From a virus: a DNA stretch of 22,960 nucleotides. The translations under genes were made by a program, and so were the position numbers. The notes beneath the pieces are model-generated. The model ran no database searches. It was not told where the DNA came from and was given only the letters and a program-made list of their open reading frames with translations. The stretch covers positions 1 through 22,960 of IMG/VR virus record IMGVR_UViG_3300003324_000143; one strand, written 5' to 3'. This document shows, piece by piece, positions 1 through 5,643 of the stretch (the first letter of the stretch is position 1; each line of letters starts with the position of its first letter).

Positions 1-1
1 C

Positions 2-373
2 ATGGGTAAGGCAAGAGACTGGTCAGTCTCACATGGTCTGGACGGCTTTCACGTTCGGCTGATCGAAGTGCCTCGTACGGCACGGTGGTTTACCTCGTTC
101 GTGGAATTTCTCGACCGGGTGACCAACTGTCAGTTGTGTGGAGCCAAGTCACCAGAGTTGTTCTGGAAGATCCCGCTCGGTCGTCCGAAGCGTGACGAGG
201 ATGGCTACCTGGAGAACAGCCTGGCTGGTGGTATGTACAGCCTGTTCAACCGTCTTCTGGCATACGAGTGGAAGCGTGAGGTCGTCCGGCTGACGTTCCC
301 GGTTTCAGATGAGGTCGGTAAGGACCTGTGGGGCGAGGACACCTTCGGTCTTTTTGACGACGAAGACGACTAG
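2..373 (+). CDS. Hypothetical protein, 5' end possibly outside window
   Basis: This encodes a 123-aa protein of unknown function. The first ATG is at the second base of the window, so no ribosome-binding site can be seen and the true start may lie further upstream. The protein is soluble-looking, with one Cys pair (NCQLCG, near residues 42-47) and a very acidic C-terminus ending DDEDD. A single CxxC could be half of a zinc site, but no second pair is present. It is the first of a run of rightward small genes and is closed by the strong hairpin at 385-418. I do not recognise a family. The reading frame is convincing because it is open throughout, its codon use matches its neighbours, and it stops just before a terminator-like stem. 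Confidence 0.7.
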   Translation: MGKARDWSVSHGLDGFHVRLIEVPRTARWFTSFVEFLDRVTNCQLCGAKSPELFWKIPLGRPKRDEDGYLENSLAGGMYSLFNRLLAYEWKREVVRLTFPVSDEVGKDLWGEDTFGLFDDEDD

Positions 374-384
374 CCAAATGGGAC

Positions 385-418
385 GAAGCGGTGTTCACTC
401 TCGGGTGAGCACCGCTTC
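385..418 (+). terminator. 14-bp stem-loop after the first gene
   Basis: The left arm is 385-398 and the right arm 405-418, with a six-base TCTCGG loop. All 14 positions pair, one of them as G-T. There is no good T-tract after the stem, so it may be a weak terminator, an mRNA-stabilising 3' end, or a structure limiting readthrough into the gene at 436, whose Shine-Dalgarno begins only eight bases later. Confidence 0.6.
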
Positions 419-435
419 AGTCTCTGGGAGGACAT

Positions 436-948
436 GTGGGCAAGCACGTTCCGCCTGCCAACGACGGCAGCAACTACTACGCCGCACGGCAGTACAACAC
501 TGCTCAGGATTTCATCTACGAAGACAATGTTGGCGGAACGTACGCCCGTCAGAATTCTTCTTACATGCAACTGACGTCTTTTACGGACACCTTCGTTGGT
601 GCCGACATCAACAGCAATAGCAACTGGCAGCCGATCCCGATCACATTCGTTGCTGCGCCTAAGTACGGCAAGAGTGTCTGGAGTCATTCCGGAACCATCG
701 AGTTCACGCTGGAAGCCAGCATCAACGAACCGATCTCCTGGATCTCGGGTGACGGACGACCGTTGACCCTGGAGGAACAGGCCGCACTTCAGGAGCAGTA
801 CACCCGAGTGCCAGATCACCCGTACAGGGAGAATTTCTGGGGTCAGTGTGAGGACTGTCCATCCCACAACCTGTACCGGCGAGAAATGAACGCTCATCTG
901 TTCGTAATCGAAGAAGAGACGGACTGGCTGCGAGAACTTGCATCCTGA
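436..948 (+). CDS. Hypothetical protein with CxxCP motif and VIEEE tail
   Basis: This is a 170-aa protein of unknown function. The chosen start is GTG at 436, preceded by GGAGG at 427-431 with a four-base spacer. An ATG two bases earlier is in another frame. The N-terminal half is polar and aromatic (NYYAARQYNTAQDF). Near the C-terminus it has CEDCP, then an Asn/His segment and HLFVIEEE. The same order (Cys pair, His, VIEEE) recurs in the next gene and, less fully, in the leftward gene at 20299-20661, suggesting a shared small module, possibly metal-binding. No catalytic motif is visible. It is followed after 24 bases by the gene at 973. Confidence 0.75.
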   Translation: MGKHVPPANDGSNYYAARQYNTAQDFIYEDNVGGTYARQNSSYMQLTSFTDTFVGADINSNSNWQPIPITFVAAPKYGKSVWSHSGTIEFTLEASINEPISWISGDGRPLTLEEQAALQEQYTRVPDHPYRENFWGQCEDCPSHNLYRREMNAHLFVIEEETDWLRELAS

Positions 949-972
949 CTCTCTGGAGCCGATTCATTACAT

Positions 973-1161
973 GTGAGCCGTTTCGCCGACCTTGCGCTTG
1001 ACGAAGGCCGGATGAGGTTGGCACTGGCTCTCTGTCAGGTCCAGGGACCCAGCCATGCGTATGTCCCCACTGCCCGGGGTTGTGCGCATTGCCCGGACTT
1101 GTCTCCGTTCCTCTGGAACGAGTCCGCACACCCCTACGTCATCGAGGAGGAGCCTTCGTGA
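973..1161 (+). CDS. Small Cys-containing protein with VIEEE tail
   Basis: This is a 62-aa hypothetical protein starting at GTG 973. The upstream ribosome-binding site is poor (a CTCTGGAG stretch about 15 bases away), so the start is uncertain. The second half reads GCAHCP, then about 13 residues, then HPYVIEEEPS at the very C-terminus. This matches the C-terminal module of the preceding 170-aa protein (CEDCP, HLFVIEEE), so the two look like related modules, one free-standing and one fused to a larger N-terminal part. The CxxC plus downstream His residues could bind zinc. I cannot assign a function. Confidence 0.65.
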   Translation: MSRFADLALDEGRMRLALALCQVQGPSHAYVPTARGCAHCPDLSPFLWNESAHPYVIEEEPS

Positions 1162-1216
1162 TCTACGTCCGACATAGGAGTCTGCCGCCCTTGACCTAGG
1201 GGGTGATCCGATCTCG

Positions 1217-1244
1217 ACGGGGACTGGCTTCGGCTGGTCCCCGT
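1217..1244 (+). terminator. Hairpin in the 140-bp gap before the gene at 1303
   Basis: ACGGGGAC (1217-1224) pairs perfectly with GTCCCCGT (1237-1244) around a 12-base loop. No T-tract follows, so termination is unproven. It may instead be a regulatory stem in the leader of the gene at 1303. The rest of 1162-1302 holds no convincing gene. A 13-codon reading frame beginning GTG at 1158 has no support. Confidence 0.45.
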
Positions 1245-1302
1245 TCGGTGTCCATCCGAAGACGAGCAAGTCCGACCTTCTGTGACAGACAGGAGGCCCG
1301 AT

Positions 1303-1596
1303 ATGACGCACCGTGTTCGGATTCTGCGCTGTGGTGAGATCGCATCTGCTGTTGACATTGATGACTACGAGGTCGCCTACCAATGGGCTATCGACCGTAT
1401 GCAACTCGAACGGGCTCTTGACGCGGACGGGATCTGGGCCGCAACTATTGAGACTGGGTGGCTGTTCATCGACCCGATTGGCAGCGCCCGAGACATCTTC
1501 ATTTCCGATCACCAGGTGTATGAGGGTTTGGTGTTGGACAAGAGTCTGTTGCACAATCCGAACGTTGACCTGCAACATCTGTTTGGGATGCACTGA
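1303..1596 (+). CDS. Hypothetical protein, 97 aa
   Basis: The start is ATG 1303, set by AGGAGG at 1291-1296 with an ideal six-base spacer. An in-frame GTG at 1282 lies upstream of that site and is rejected. The protein is acidic and globular-looking, alternating beta-type and helical stretches (THRVRILRCGEIASAVDIDD, YQWAIDRMQLERAL). It has no Cys pairs, membrane segment or family signature that I recognise. Its stop codon overlaps the next start (TGATG), so the two genes are translationally coupled and probably act together. Confidence 0.8.
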   Translation: MTHRVRILRCGEIASAVDIDDYEVAYQWAIDRMQLERALDADGIWAATIETGWLFIDPIGSARDIFISDHQVYEGLVLDKSLLHNPNVDLQHLFGMH

Positions 1597-1853
1597 TGGA
1601 TCAGGTGTACGAAGTAGGCGAGGAGGCGCTTCTGACTGCCCTCATGGGCGAGACTCTTGACCCACCCGCCCGTGTACGGATCGTGTCGGCAACTCCAGGC
1701 AAGGGGTTGTTGGAGTACGAAGTCTCGATCCCACGGGTCAAGGCCATTGAGACAGGCCGAACCGTCGATGACCTGCACGTTTGGGCTATGGCGAAGTGGC
1801 TGGCACCCGTCCAGATCGTCATCCAGGAGATGCCAGAGTCGCCATTTGACTGA
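1596..1853 (+). CDS. Hypothetical protein, 85 aa, coupled to upstream gene
   Basis: The ATG at 1596 overlaps the preceding stop by one base, the usual arrangement for coupled translation in phage operons. The protein is short with mixed alpha/beta character (ARVRIVSATPGKGLLEYEVS, then AMAKWLAPVQIVIQEM) and no Cys. No recognised motif is present. It is followed three bases after the stop by a perfect 7-bp hairpin that likely ends the two-gene unit. Confidence 0.75.
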   Translation: MDQVYEVGEEALLTALMGETLDPPARVRIVSATPGKGLLEYEVSIPRVKAIETGRTVDDLHVWAMAKWLAPVQIVIQEMPESPFD

Positions 1854-1855
1854 AA

Positions 1856-1876
1856 GTGGCTCACAGAAAGAGCCAC
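1856..1876 (+). terminator. GTGGCTC/GAGCCAC hairpin after the two-gene unit
   Basis: GTGGCTC (1856-1862) pairs with GAGCCAC (1870-1876) around a seven-base loop. No T-tract follows. The same stem sequence is reused in the better terminator at 7022-7045, which supports a 3'-end function here. The remaining gap to 2032 shows no gene. Confidence 0.5.
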
Positions 1877-2032
1877 CTGTTGGAATCAGGTCCAATTTGG
1901 TCATTTGGGACGGTAGACACCAGTTCGAACGTTTGTTTACCGTGAAGTTTGGTAGATGAGCGGCGTACAAGGAGCGCATCTGTCTAAAGTCAGGTCGATC
2001 AACAGGCATTTCAGGCCGAATATCCCTACAGG

Positions 2033-2054
2033 ATTTCAGATACCTGTCTGAAAT
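2033..2054 (+). promoter_or_regulatory. 8-bp inverted repeat just upstream of a Shine-Dalgarno
   Basis: ATTTCAGA (2033-2040) and TCTGAAAT (2047-2054) form a perfect inverted repeat with a six-base centre. It ends four bases before AGGAGG (2059-2064), which serves the ATG at 2070. It could be a protein operator or an RNA stem that controls access to the ribosome-binding site. The sequence alone cannot decide. Confidence 0.5.
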
Positions 2055-2069
2055 TCTTAGGAGGTAGTC

Positions 2070-2492
2070 ATGGACCATTCGCCTCCGGTCCTTACCGGAG
2101 AACTATCTGGTCCTCACGCGGAGGATGCACAGCGCATTCTCTCTATGAGCGCCAAACTCACTGAGCGTCAGGCTCAGGAGTTGGCCGACGTCTGGGAAAA
2201 AGACACCAACCCGGACTACGACGAACACTGTGAGGCCATCCAGGCTGCACTCCAGCGCACCGAGCGCACACTGCCTCTGGGTTGGTTCGAGGCTGTTTTT
2301 TCTGAGCGAGACTGGGTTTCTTCCACCAAGGCCCTCCATGCCATTGCCGATGCCGTGGTGGCAACCTTGGTCAAAGATGAAATCCCCCATTGCGTGTTTT
2401 TTTCGATTGTGCGGCCCTGGTGGCAGTACATGAGCACGCATACATCAACAAAGGTGGATCTCCGTAAAATCAAAGAGATCTGCCTAACTTGA
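2070..2492 (+). CDS. Hypothetical protein, 140 aa
   Basis: The start ATG 2070 has one of the best ribosome-binding sites in the window (AGGAGG, five-base spacer). The protein looks largely helical and polar: TERQAQELADVWEKD, then a central aromatic stretch (LGWFEAVFSERDW) and another helix (TKALHAIADAVVATLVKDE). There are two scattered Cys residues and no zinc or catalytic pattern. I do not recognise the family. A short gap separates it from the gene at 2506, so the two are probably co-transcribed, possibly under control of the inverted repeat at 2033-2054. Confidence 0.8.
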   Translation: MDHSPPVLTGELSGPHAEDAQRILSMSAKLTERQAQELADVWEKDTNPDYDEHCEAIQAALQRTERTLPLGWFEAVFSERDWVSSTKALHAIADAVVATLVKDEIPHCVFFSIVRPWWQYMSTHTSTKVDLRKIKEICLT

Positions 2493-2505
2493 GTGAGGTC
2501 TCGGC

Positions 2506-2901
2506 GTGCCGACTGAAGAGCAAGTTCAGAACGCAGTAGGCTTGCTTTCAACGGTTTCTGCCGAAATTCTGTTGAAGGAGCCGTACTCCACTCAACGGTT
2601 TGTAGTGACCGCACTAGCCAACATCCTTGAGTACTGGGAGAGGAACGGATGCGTCCTCGACCCCATCCAGCGAGAGGTAGTGCTCGACAGCCTTGTTGCA
2701 ACATTCTGTGCGACCGCCCGCTCCTTTTCCAGGAAAAATGATGCTGGGGAAGCCAGCGGACCTCCGGACACGGGAGTCGAAGGCGGCTCAGGAGTACATG
2801 TCGAAGAAGGGGTACGAGGAAATTCGACCCTTGGGAGTTGCTTCGGTCGAGGACGACGAATGCTTCTACTACTACTACGAGGTGCCGGAGGGGATTCTTG
2901 A
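2506..2901 (+). CDS. Hypothetical protein; 3' part doubtful, possible frameshift partner
   Basis: The start is GTG 2506 (MPTEEQVQNAVGLLSTVSAE). The first roughly 78 residues look like a normal helical protein (FVVTALANILEYWERNGC, QREVVLDSLVATF). After about residue 78 the translation becomes Gly/Arg-rich and ends in a run of leucines, while the +1 frame becomes convincingly coding from about 2738. So the last 160 bases are probably a shadow of the next gene. Either the two genes overlap extensively, or ribosomes shift +1 near the A-run at 2733-2737 to make one fusion protein, or there is a sequence or mutational frameshift. No function is assigned. Confidence 0.55.
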   Translation: MPTEEQVQNAVGLLSTVSAEILLKEPYSTQRFVVTALANILEYWERNGCVLDPIQREVVLDSLVATFCATARSFSRKNDAGEASGPPDTGVEGGSGVHVEEGVRGNSTLGSCFGRGRRMLLLLLRGAGGDS

Positions 2902-3001
2902 ACTTGAAGTCGCCTACGACCTCCCTACACAGCGTTACTCTCGTCAGGTAACCGCGTTCGTTACCGACCCAACTGAGGTCAAAAAACTCCTGGAGAAGTG
3001 A
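2738..3001 (+). CDS. Hypothetical protein, 87 aa
   Basis: I take ATG 2738, preceded by AGGA about five bases away, rather than the ATG at 2693. The sequence before 2738 in this frame is Pro-rich and unlike a protein. The product (MMLGKPADLRTRESKAAQEY) continues with a stretch of four tyrosines (DDECFYYYYEVPEGILEL) and beta-type segments, and ends KKLLEK. It lies in the +1 frame relative to the gene at 2506 and overlaps its 3' end by about 160 bases. Its stop codon overlaps the next start by one base, so it belongs to a coupled string of genes. No family is recognised. Confidence 0.7.
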   Translation: MMLGKPADLRTRESKAAQEYMSKKGYEEIRPLGVASVEDDECFYYYYEVPEGILELEVAYDLPTQRYSRQVTAFVTDPTEVKKLLEK

Positions 3002-3156
3002 TGGGTGAGGTCATTCCTGTGCTGTTCGGCGGCACAGACGACCAAGACGGCACCATCACCTGCGCCTGTGGTGAAGAGTTCACGGGCCTGAACTTTGCTG
3101 ATCGTTGGGCTCAGTGGGTTGAACATACTGAGACTTGCGAGGTCAGAAGCCGATAA
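3001..3156 (+). CDS. Small Cys-rich protein, 51 aa
   Basis: This short gene starts at ATG 3001, overlapping the upstream stop by one base (TGATG), and ends at TAA 3154-3156. The product begins MGEVIPVLFGGTDDQD and contains TCACGEEFTG, then HTETCEV. A Cys-x-Cys pair followed by His and a third Cys is consistent with a tiny zinc-binding fold, like several other products in this window. The overlap and the clean end support a real gene despite its size. No function can be named. Confidence 0.65.
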   Translation: MGEVIPVLFGGTDDQDGTITCACGEEFTGLNFADRWAQWVEHTETCEVRSR

Positions 3157-3205
3157 CTCCTGGTGTTGGCCAACACATGTTGCGACACCAGAGAGGAGGA
3201 CCGAA

Positions 3206-3400
3206 ATGGCTGCTGACGCTTACCAGGGCCACGTCTCGTACGGCGCTTTCCGTGTTGCTGCGGAGAACCCGGACGACGTTGCTCCCGCTGACAGCCCGAC
3301 GTACGACTACACGGCGTACGCTGACCAGCCGGGTGCCGCCGCTCGCGCGAACGGCTATCCGCGTTCGGACGGGCAATCTGCGCCTGCTGGTGCTCGCTAA
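3206..3400 (+). CDS. Small Ala/Asp-rich protein, 64 aa
   Basis: The start is ATG 3206, chosen because GAGGAGGA lies at 3192-3199 with a good spacer. An upstream in-frame start at 3095 falls inside the preceding gene and is rejected. The product is rich in Ala, Asp, Tyr and Pro (AENPDDVAPADSPTYDYTAY) with no Cys or hydrophobic core, so it is probably disordered. The very strong Shine-Dalgarno and the terminator immediately after the gene suggest abundant expression, perhaps as a minor structural or host-interacting protein. This is inference. Confidence 0.7.
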   Translation: MAADAYQGHVSYGAFRVAAENPDDVAPADSPTYDYTAYADQPGAAARANGYPRSDGQSAPAGAR

Positions 3401-3412
3401 GTCGTAAACCCG

Positions 3413-3455
3413 AACGGGGCGGTGTGGGGAAACCTGCATCGCCCCGTTGGTTTTT
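3413..3455 (+). terminator. Rho-independent terminator
   Basis: AACGGGGCG (3413-3421) pairs perfectly with CGCCCCGTT (3440-3448) around an 18-base loop and is followed by GG and five T residues (3451-3455). It ends the unit formed by the small genes from 2070 to 3400. It overlaps a GTG (3422) that would be an upstream start of the next gene, which argues against that start. Confidence 0.75.
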
Positions 3456-3469
3456 CCGACATTACTTAC

Positions 3470-3844
3470 ATGCCTCCTGGGAGCCTGGCACCGTACAAGA
3501 TCGAGAAGCGCGGCAATAAGTGGGCCGTGGTGAACAACGCTGGGGAGACCAAGGCAACCTTTGACGACCGCGAGAAGGCGCTCGCCTACCAGCGTGCGCT
3601 GTACGTGAACGTCAAGGGTGCGGCCAAGAAGGCGGATCGGGTCAAATTTACGGGTAAAGAAAAGCCCCCAAAGACGGACCGTGCAGATCTCGCCTTCGAG
3701 GACTGGGCAGCCGCGAAATGTACATGTGGCCGTTTGTTCGCCACCGAAGATGGCTTCCACGCTCACTTCGTGTCGCTACATGACGCTGAGCCGGACCCTG
3801 TAGAGAACGCGAAGAACGACGCCAGCCTCCTCCAGGGAGGGTGA
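3470..3844 (+). CDS. Protein with DUF2188-like N-terminus and a C-terminal zinc finger
   Basis: I choose ATG 3470 (MPPGSLAPYKIEKRGNKWAV), because the in-frame GTG at 3422 lies inside the preceding terminator. No Shine-Dalgarno is visible before 3470. Residues about 8-50 (IEKRGNKWAVVNNAGETKAT, then FDDREKALAYQRALY) resemble the short DUF2188-type domain found in many phages. Near residues 84-104 a CTCGRLF, H99, H104 arrangement gives a compact C-x-C / H-x4-H zinc finger, shorter than classical C2H2 in its Cys pair. Nucleic-acid binding is possible but unproven. The domain assignment is from memory of the pattern, not a search. Confidence 0.7.
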   Translation: MPPGSLAPYKIEKRGNKWAVVNNAGETKATFDDREKALAYQRALYVNVKGAAKKADRVKFTGKEKPPKTDRADLAFEDWAAAKCTCGRLFATEDGFHAHFVSLHDAEPDPVENAKNDASLLQGG

Positions 3845-3845
3845 T

Positions 3846-3876
3846 TTGACACCCATGTCGAACATCTCGGTATGGT
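3846..3876 (+). promoter_or_regulatory. Candidate sigma-70-type promoter
   Basis: A perfect TTGACA -35 element lies at 3846-3851, and TATGGT at 3871-3876 resembles a -10 element. The 19-base spacer is longer than ideal, which weakens the call. It begins immediately after the stop of the upstream gene and would drive the gene at 3915. Confidence 0.5.
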
Positions 3877-3880
3877 GGCT

Positions 3881-3898
3881 CCGGCTTTGAGCCGGTTT
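3881..3898 (+). terminator. Short CCGGCT/AGCCGG stem in the leader of the gene at 3915
   Basis: CCGGCT (3881-3886) pairs with AGCCGG (3890-3895) around TTG, followed by TTT. It could be a weak terminator of the upstream gene or, if the promoter at 3846-3876 is real, a 5' stem on the new transcript that shields the mRNA end just before the AAGGAG ribosome-binding site (3902-3907). Confidence 0.4.
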
Positions 3899-3914
3899 CC
3901 TAAGGAGAAGACCC

Positions 3915-4148
3915 GTGACGCAAGACAACGAGTACATGGACACCGGTGCCCTCACTGACGACGCGGTTCCGCAGCCGCCAGTCGAGGCTCCCGACTCCCC
4001 GGCAGACAGCGAACTGACTGGTCCTGAGAAGGCTGCTCTTCTCGCTGACAAGGAAGGTCAGCCACAGCCTGCCGACTCGGAGAAGCCTGAGAGCATCCTC
4101 CCCGAGGGTGCCTATGCCGTCCCGGCTGAGGACGCCACAGACAAGTAA
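3915..4148 (+). CDS. Small acidic, disordered protein, 77 aa
   Basis: The start is GTG 3915, with AAGGAG at 3902-3907 and a seven-base spacer. The product ([20 protein letters not shown]) is rich in Asp, Glu, Pro and Ala with no Cys, no hydrophobic segment and no repeats. It should be intrinsically disordered. It probably has its own promoter (3846-3876) and a strong terminator (4160-4198), so it forms a single-gene unit that could be highly expressed. In composition it resembles the 64-aa product at 3206. Acidic disordered phage proteins sometimes mimic DNA or bind host factors, but nothing here proves that. Confidence 0.7.
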   Translation: MTQDNEYMDTGALTDDAVPQPPVEAPDSPADSELTGPEKAALLADKEGQPQPADSEKPESILPEGAYAVPAEDATDK

Positions 4149-4159
4149 ACTTTCGCAGG

Positions 4160-4198
4160 GAGATCGCGCCTGCCCCCGTGGGCGCGGTCTCTCTTTTT
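4160..4198 (+). terminator. Rho-independent terminator
   Basis: GAGATCGCGCC (4160-4170) pairs with GGCGCGGTCTC (4181-4191), with one G-T pair, around a 10-base centre. TCTTTTT follows. It ends the gene at 3915 and isolates it from the Rpf-type gene that starts 12 bases later. Confidence 0.8.
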
Positions 4199-4210
4199 GC
4201 CTGGAGAGCC

Positions 4211-4780
4211 ATGCTTTTGCGTAGAGTTGTCCATTTTCTTGCCATTTTTCTGGTGCTCGCTCTAGCAACCACGCTGGGACTACACCAGAACCGTCAGGCT
4301 CAAGTTGAGGCCGCAAGTTATCCACAGGTTCGGTCCACAGGGGTGGACAACCTGGATCTGTTCAAGAAGATCCAGCATCGCCAGGTGAAGGAGCGCGCCA
4401 ATCGTTCGGCTCGTCGTGCGGCTCTTCATCGCAAGGAGATTGCTCGTGCCCGCGCTGCCCGTGCCGCACAGCAAAACGTACAGCCGTCTGTTTCACGTGA
4501 AACGGGTGGCATCCCCGCGATTTGGGCAGCGATGGCGCAATGTGAAGCAGGTGGGAACTGGGCGTCGAACACCGGTAATGGCTACTACGGCGGTCTTCAG
4601 TTCACGATGGGGTCTTGGACGTCGTATGGCGGAACTGGGTCCCCGGTGAACGCTTCTCCATCTGTTCAGATTGCCGTCGCCCGTCGTATCCTGACAACCG
4701 GCTACGGCAAGTATCCCCCGCAAGGTGTGAACGCCTGGCCGGTATGCGGTCCGAGAGTGGGGCTTCAACCAGGCGACTAA
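4211..4780 (+). CDS. Rpf-domain (transglycosylase-like) cell-wall hydrolase with N-terminal membrane anchor
   Basis: This is a 189-aa protein starting at ATG 4211 (CTGGAGAG just upstream). Residues 5-24 form a hydrophobic signal peptide or anchor after two Arg. Residues about 45-90 are very basic and probably helical. From about 101 to 185 there is a clear resuscitation-promoting-factor domain: [14 protein letters not shown] with the family's catalytic-position Glu (E112), the [12 protein letters not shown] core, and the closing WPVCG (C179), which would form the family disulfide with C111. The family cleaves the glycan backbone of peptidoglycan. Actinophages use this domain in lysins or in virion/tail proteins. 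The export signal here favours a secreted lytic factor rather than a tail part. The stop comes right after the domain, so there is no separate binding domain. Confidence 0.85.
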   Translation: MLLRRVVHFLAIFLVLALATTLGLHQNRQAQVEAASYPQVRSTGVDNLDLFKKIQHRQVKERANRSARRAALHRKEIARARAARAAQQNVQPSVSRETGGIPAIWAAMAQCEAGGNWASNTGNGYYGGLQFTMGSWTSYGGTGSPVNASPSVQIAVARRILTTGYGKYPPQGVNAWPVCGPRVGLQPGD

Positions 4781-4864
4781 TGCCGACACGCCGAACGAAT
4801 GCTCCATTCCCGAACGTGTCATGTCGAACATCTACAGTGACCGGACGGGGCAGAGGGAGCAGAC

Positions 4865-5137
4865 GTGGCGCGTCAGTCACTGTACGAATACAAACGGGAT
4901 GGAATTCTTGAAGCCATCCAGTCCTTGACCAACGCCAAGGGCCGCGCACCCTCGTTGCGCGAAATTGCCAGCGTTGCTGACGTGTCCGTCGCCACTCTGC
5001 ACTCCTACCTCCGTCGTATGCAGGAGGAAGGTGTGGTCACATGGGAGAGCAAGCATCACCGTTCGCTGAAGGTGGTTGGCTCCAGCCCGAATGGGTCAGG
5101 GCTGGGAATGTCGCCTCCTTCTCCTTCGTCGCCGTAG
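4865..5137 (+). CDS. LexA-type winged helix-turn-helix protein without a peptidase domain
   Basis: This is a 90-aa protein starting at GTG 4865, with GAGGGAG about eight bases upstream. Residues 9-70 (YKRDGILEAIQSLTNAKGRA, then SLREIASVADVSVATLHSYL, RRMQEEGVV) match the layout of the LexA N-terminal DNA-binding domain, including the recognition helix after the VADVS turn and the wing. The LexA self-cleavage domain is absent. The last 20 residues are Ser/Pro-rich and overlap the 5' end of the RusA gene in another frame. It is probably a phage regulator or a helix-turn-helix competitor of host LexA; its target is unknown. Some 97 bases overlap the next gene, so one of the two boundaries may be imprecise. 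Confidence 0.8.
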   Translation: MARQSLYEYKRDGILEAIQSLTNAKGRAPSLREIASVADVSVATLHSYLRRMQEEGVVTWESKHHRSLKVVGSSPNGSGLGMSPPSPSSP

Positions 5138-5559
5138 GCAAGCCGGTGCCTAAGGCGCGTCCTCGTGTGGTTCGTAACGCCAAAACTGGCTTCACGCAGA
5201 CGTTCACGCCTGACAAGACTGTCAACTGGGAGCAGGCTGTCGCGTGGCAAGCCAAGCAGGCTTTGGCCCACGTTGCAGTCAACTTCCCGGGTGACATGGA
5301 CCTATTTCCCTGCACGGGGCGAGTGGCTGCCACGCTGCGATTCAACGTGGTCCGACCGCAGTCATTGCCAAAGAAAGTGCTCTACCCGGTGCGTGGAGCA
5401 GATGTCGACAATCTGGCTAAGTCTGTCCTGGACGCGCTACAGAACATGCAGGTCATTGGCGACGACAAGACGGTCACGGACCTCCAGGTCTGCAAGCGAT
5501 TTGAAGAGCCTGGACATCCCGAAGGTGTCGAGATCGACTTGACGATGTGGTTTGGCTAG
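5041..5559 (+). CDS. rusA: RusA-family Holliday junction endonuclease
   Basis: This is a 172-aa protein in the RusA superfamily, which resolves four-way DNA junctions. Visible hallmarks are GKPVPKARPR (33-42) and the active-site block with D121, D123, N124, K127 and D131 (DVDNLAKSVLDAL), followed by GDD (140-142), in the expected order and spacing. The family's usual length is about 120-140 aa, so about 25 residues at the N-terminus are extra. The start is therefore uncertain, but no later in-frame start fits before the conserved beta strand VASFSFVAVG. ATG 5041 has AAGG nine bases upstream inside the previous gene. It likely clears branched replication DNA before packaging. Confidence 0.88.
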   Translation: MGEQASPFAEGGWLQPEWVRAGNVASFSFVAVGKPVPKARPRVVRNAKTGFTQTFTPDKTVNWEQAVAWQAKQALAHVAVNFPGDMDLFPCTGRVAATLRFNVVRPQSLPKKVLYPVRGADVDNLAKSVLDALQNMQVIGDDKTVTDLQVCKRFEEPGHPEGVEIDLTMWFG

Positions 5560-5560
5560 T

Positions 5561-5606
5561 CGTGACGGCTTGGGAGGGACTGGCCGGAGTGGGATGGGCT
5601 TGTCGT
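5561..5606 (+). repeat. Single-unit copy of the G-phased pentamer pattern
   Basis: The 84-base gap after the RusA gene is G-rich and splits into blocks starting with G (TGACG, GCTTG, GGAGG, GACTG), ending in GCTT-GTCGT at 5598-5606. It is followed by the same AGCCGTATC element that closes the two large arrays at 20291 and 22270. It is therefore a minimal version of the patterned DNA at 17.5-22.3 kb, here inside a rightward operon and on the sense strand. Confidence 0.6.
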
Positions 5607-5625
5607 AGCCGTATCAAGAACCGGC
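5607..5625 (+). promoter_or_regulatory. Array-end element AGCCGTATC with short hairpin
   Basis: AGCCGTATC (5607-5615) is identical to the elements at 20291-20299 and 22270-22278. GCCG (5608-5611) can pair with CGGC (5622-5625). It stands about 20 bases upstream of the start at 5644. The function is unknown; possibilities are a processing, folding or termination signal of the repeat element. Confidence 0.55.
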
Positions 5626-5643
5626 GTTGACCAGGAGTATTCC

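Noticed and set aside
1158-1199. 13-codon leader peptide starting GTG 1158
   Set aside because: The apparent Shine-Dalgarno is the GAG-GAG-GAG codons of the upstream gene, and the peptide shows no attenuation-type residues.
3399-3412. AAGTCGTAAACC after the gene at 3206 as another mini-array
   Set aside because: Only one header-like word; no G-initial blocks and no AGCCGTATC follow. It overlaps a normal stop codon and terminator.
4743-4900. Alternative frame at the 3' end of the Rpf gene that reads like protein ([12 protein letters not shown]...)
   Set aside because: The Rpf frame carries the family's closing WPVCG motif and then stops. The other frame has no start of its own and runs into the next gene. 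A frameshifted C-terminal extension cannot be excluded but is not supported.
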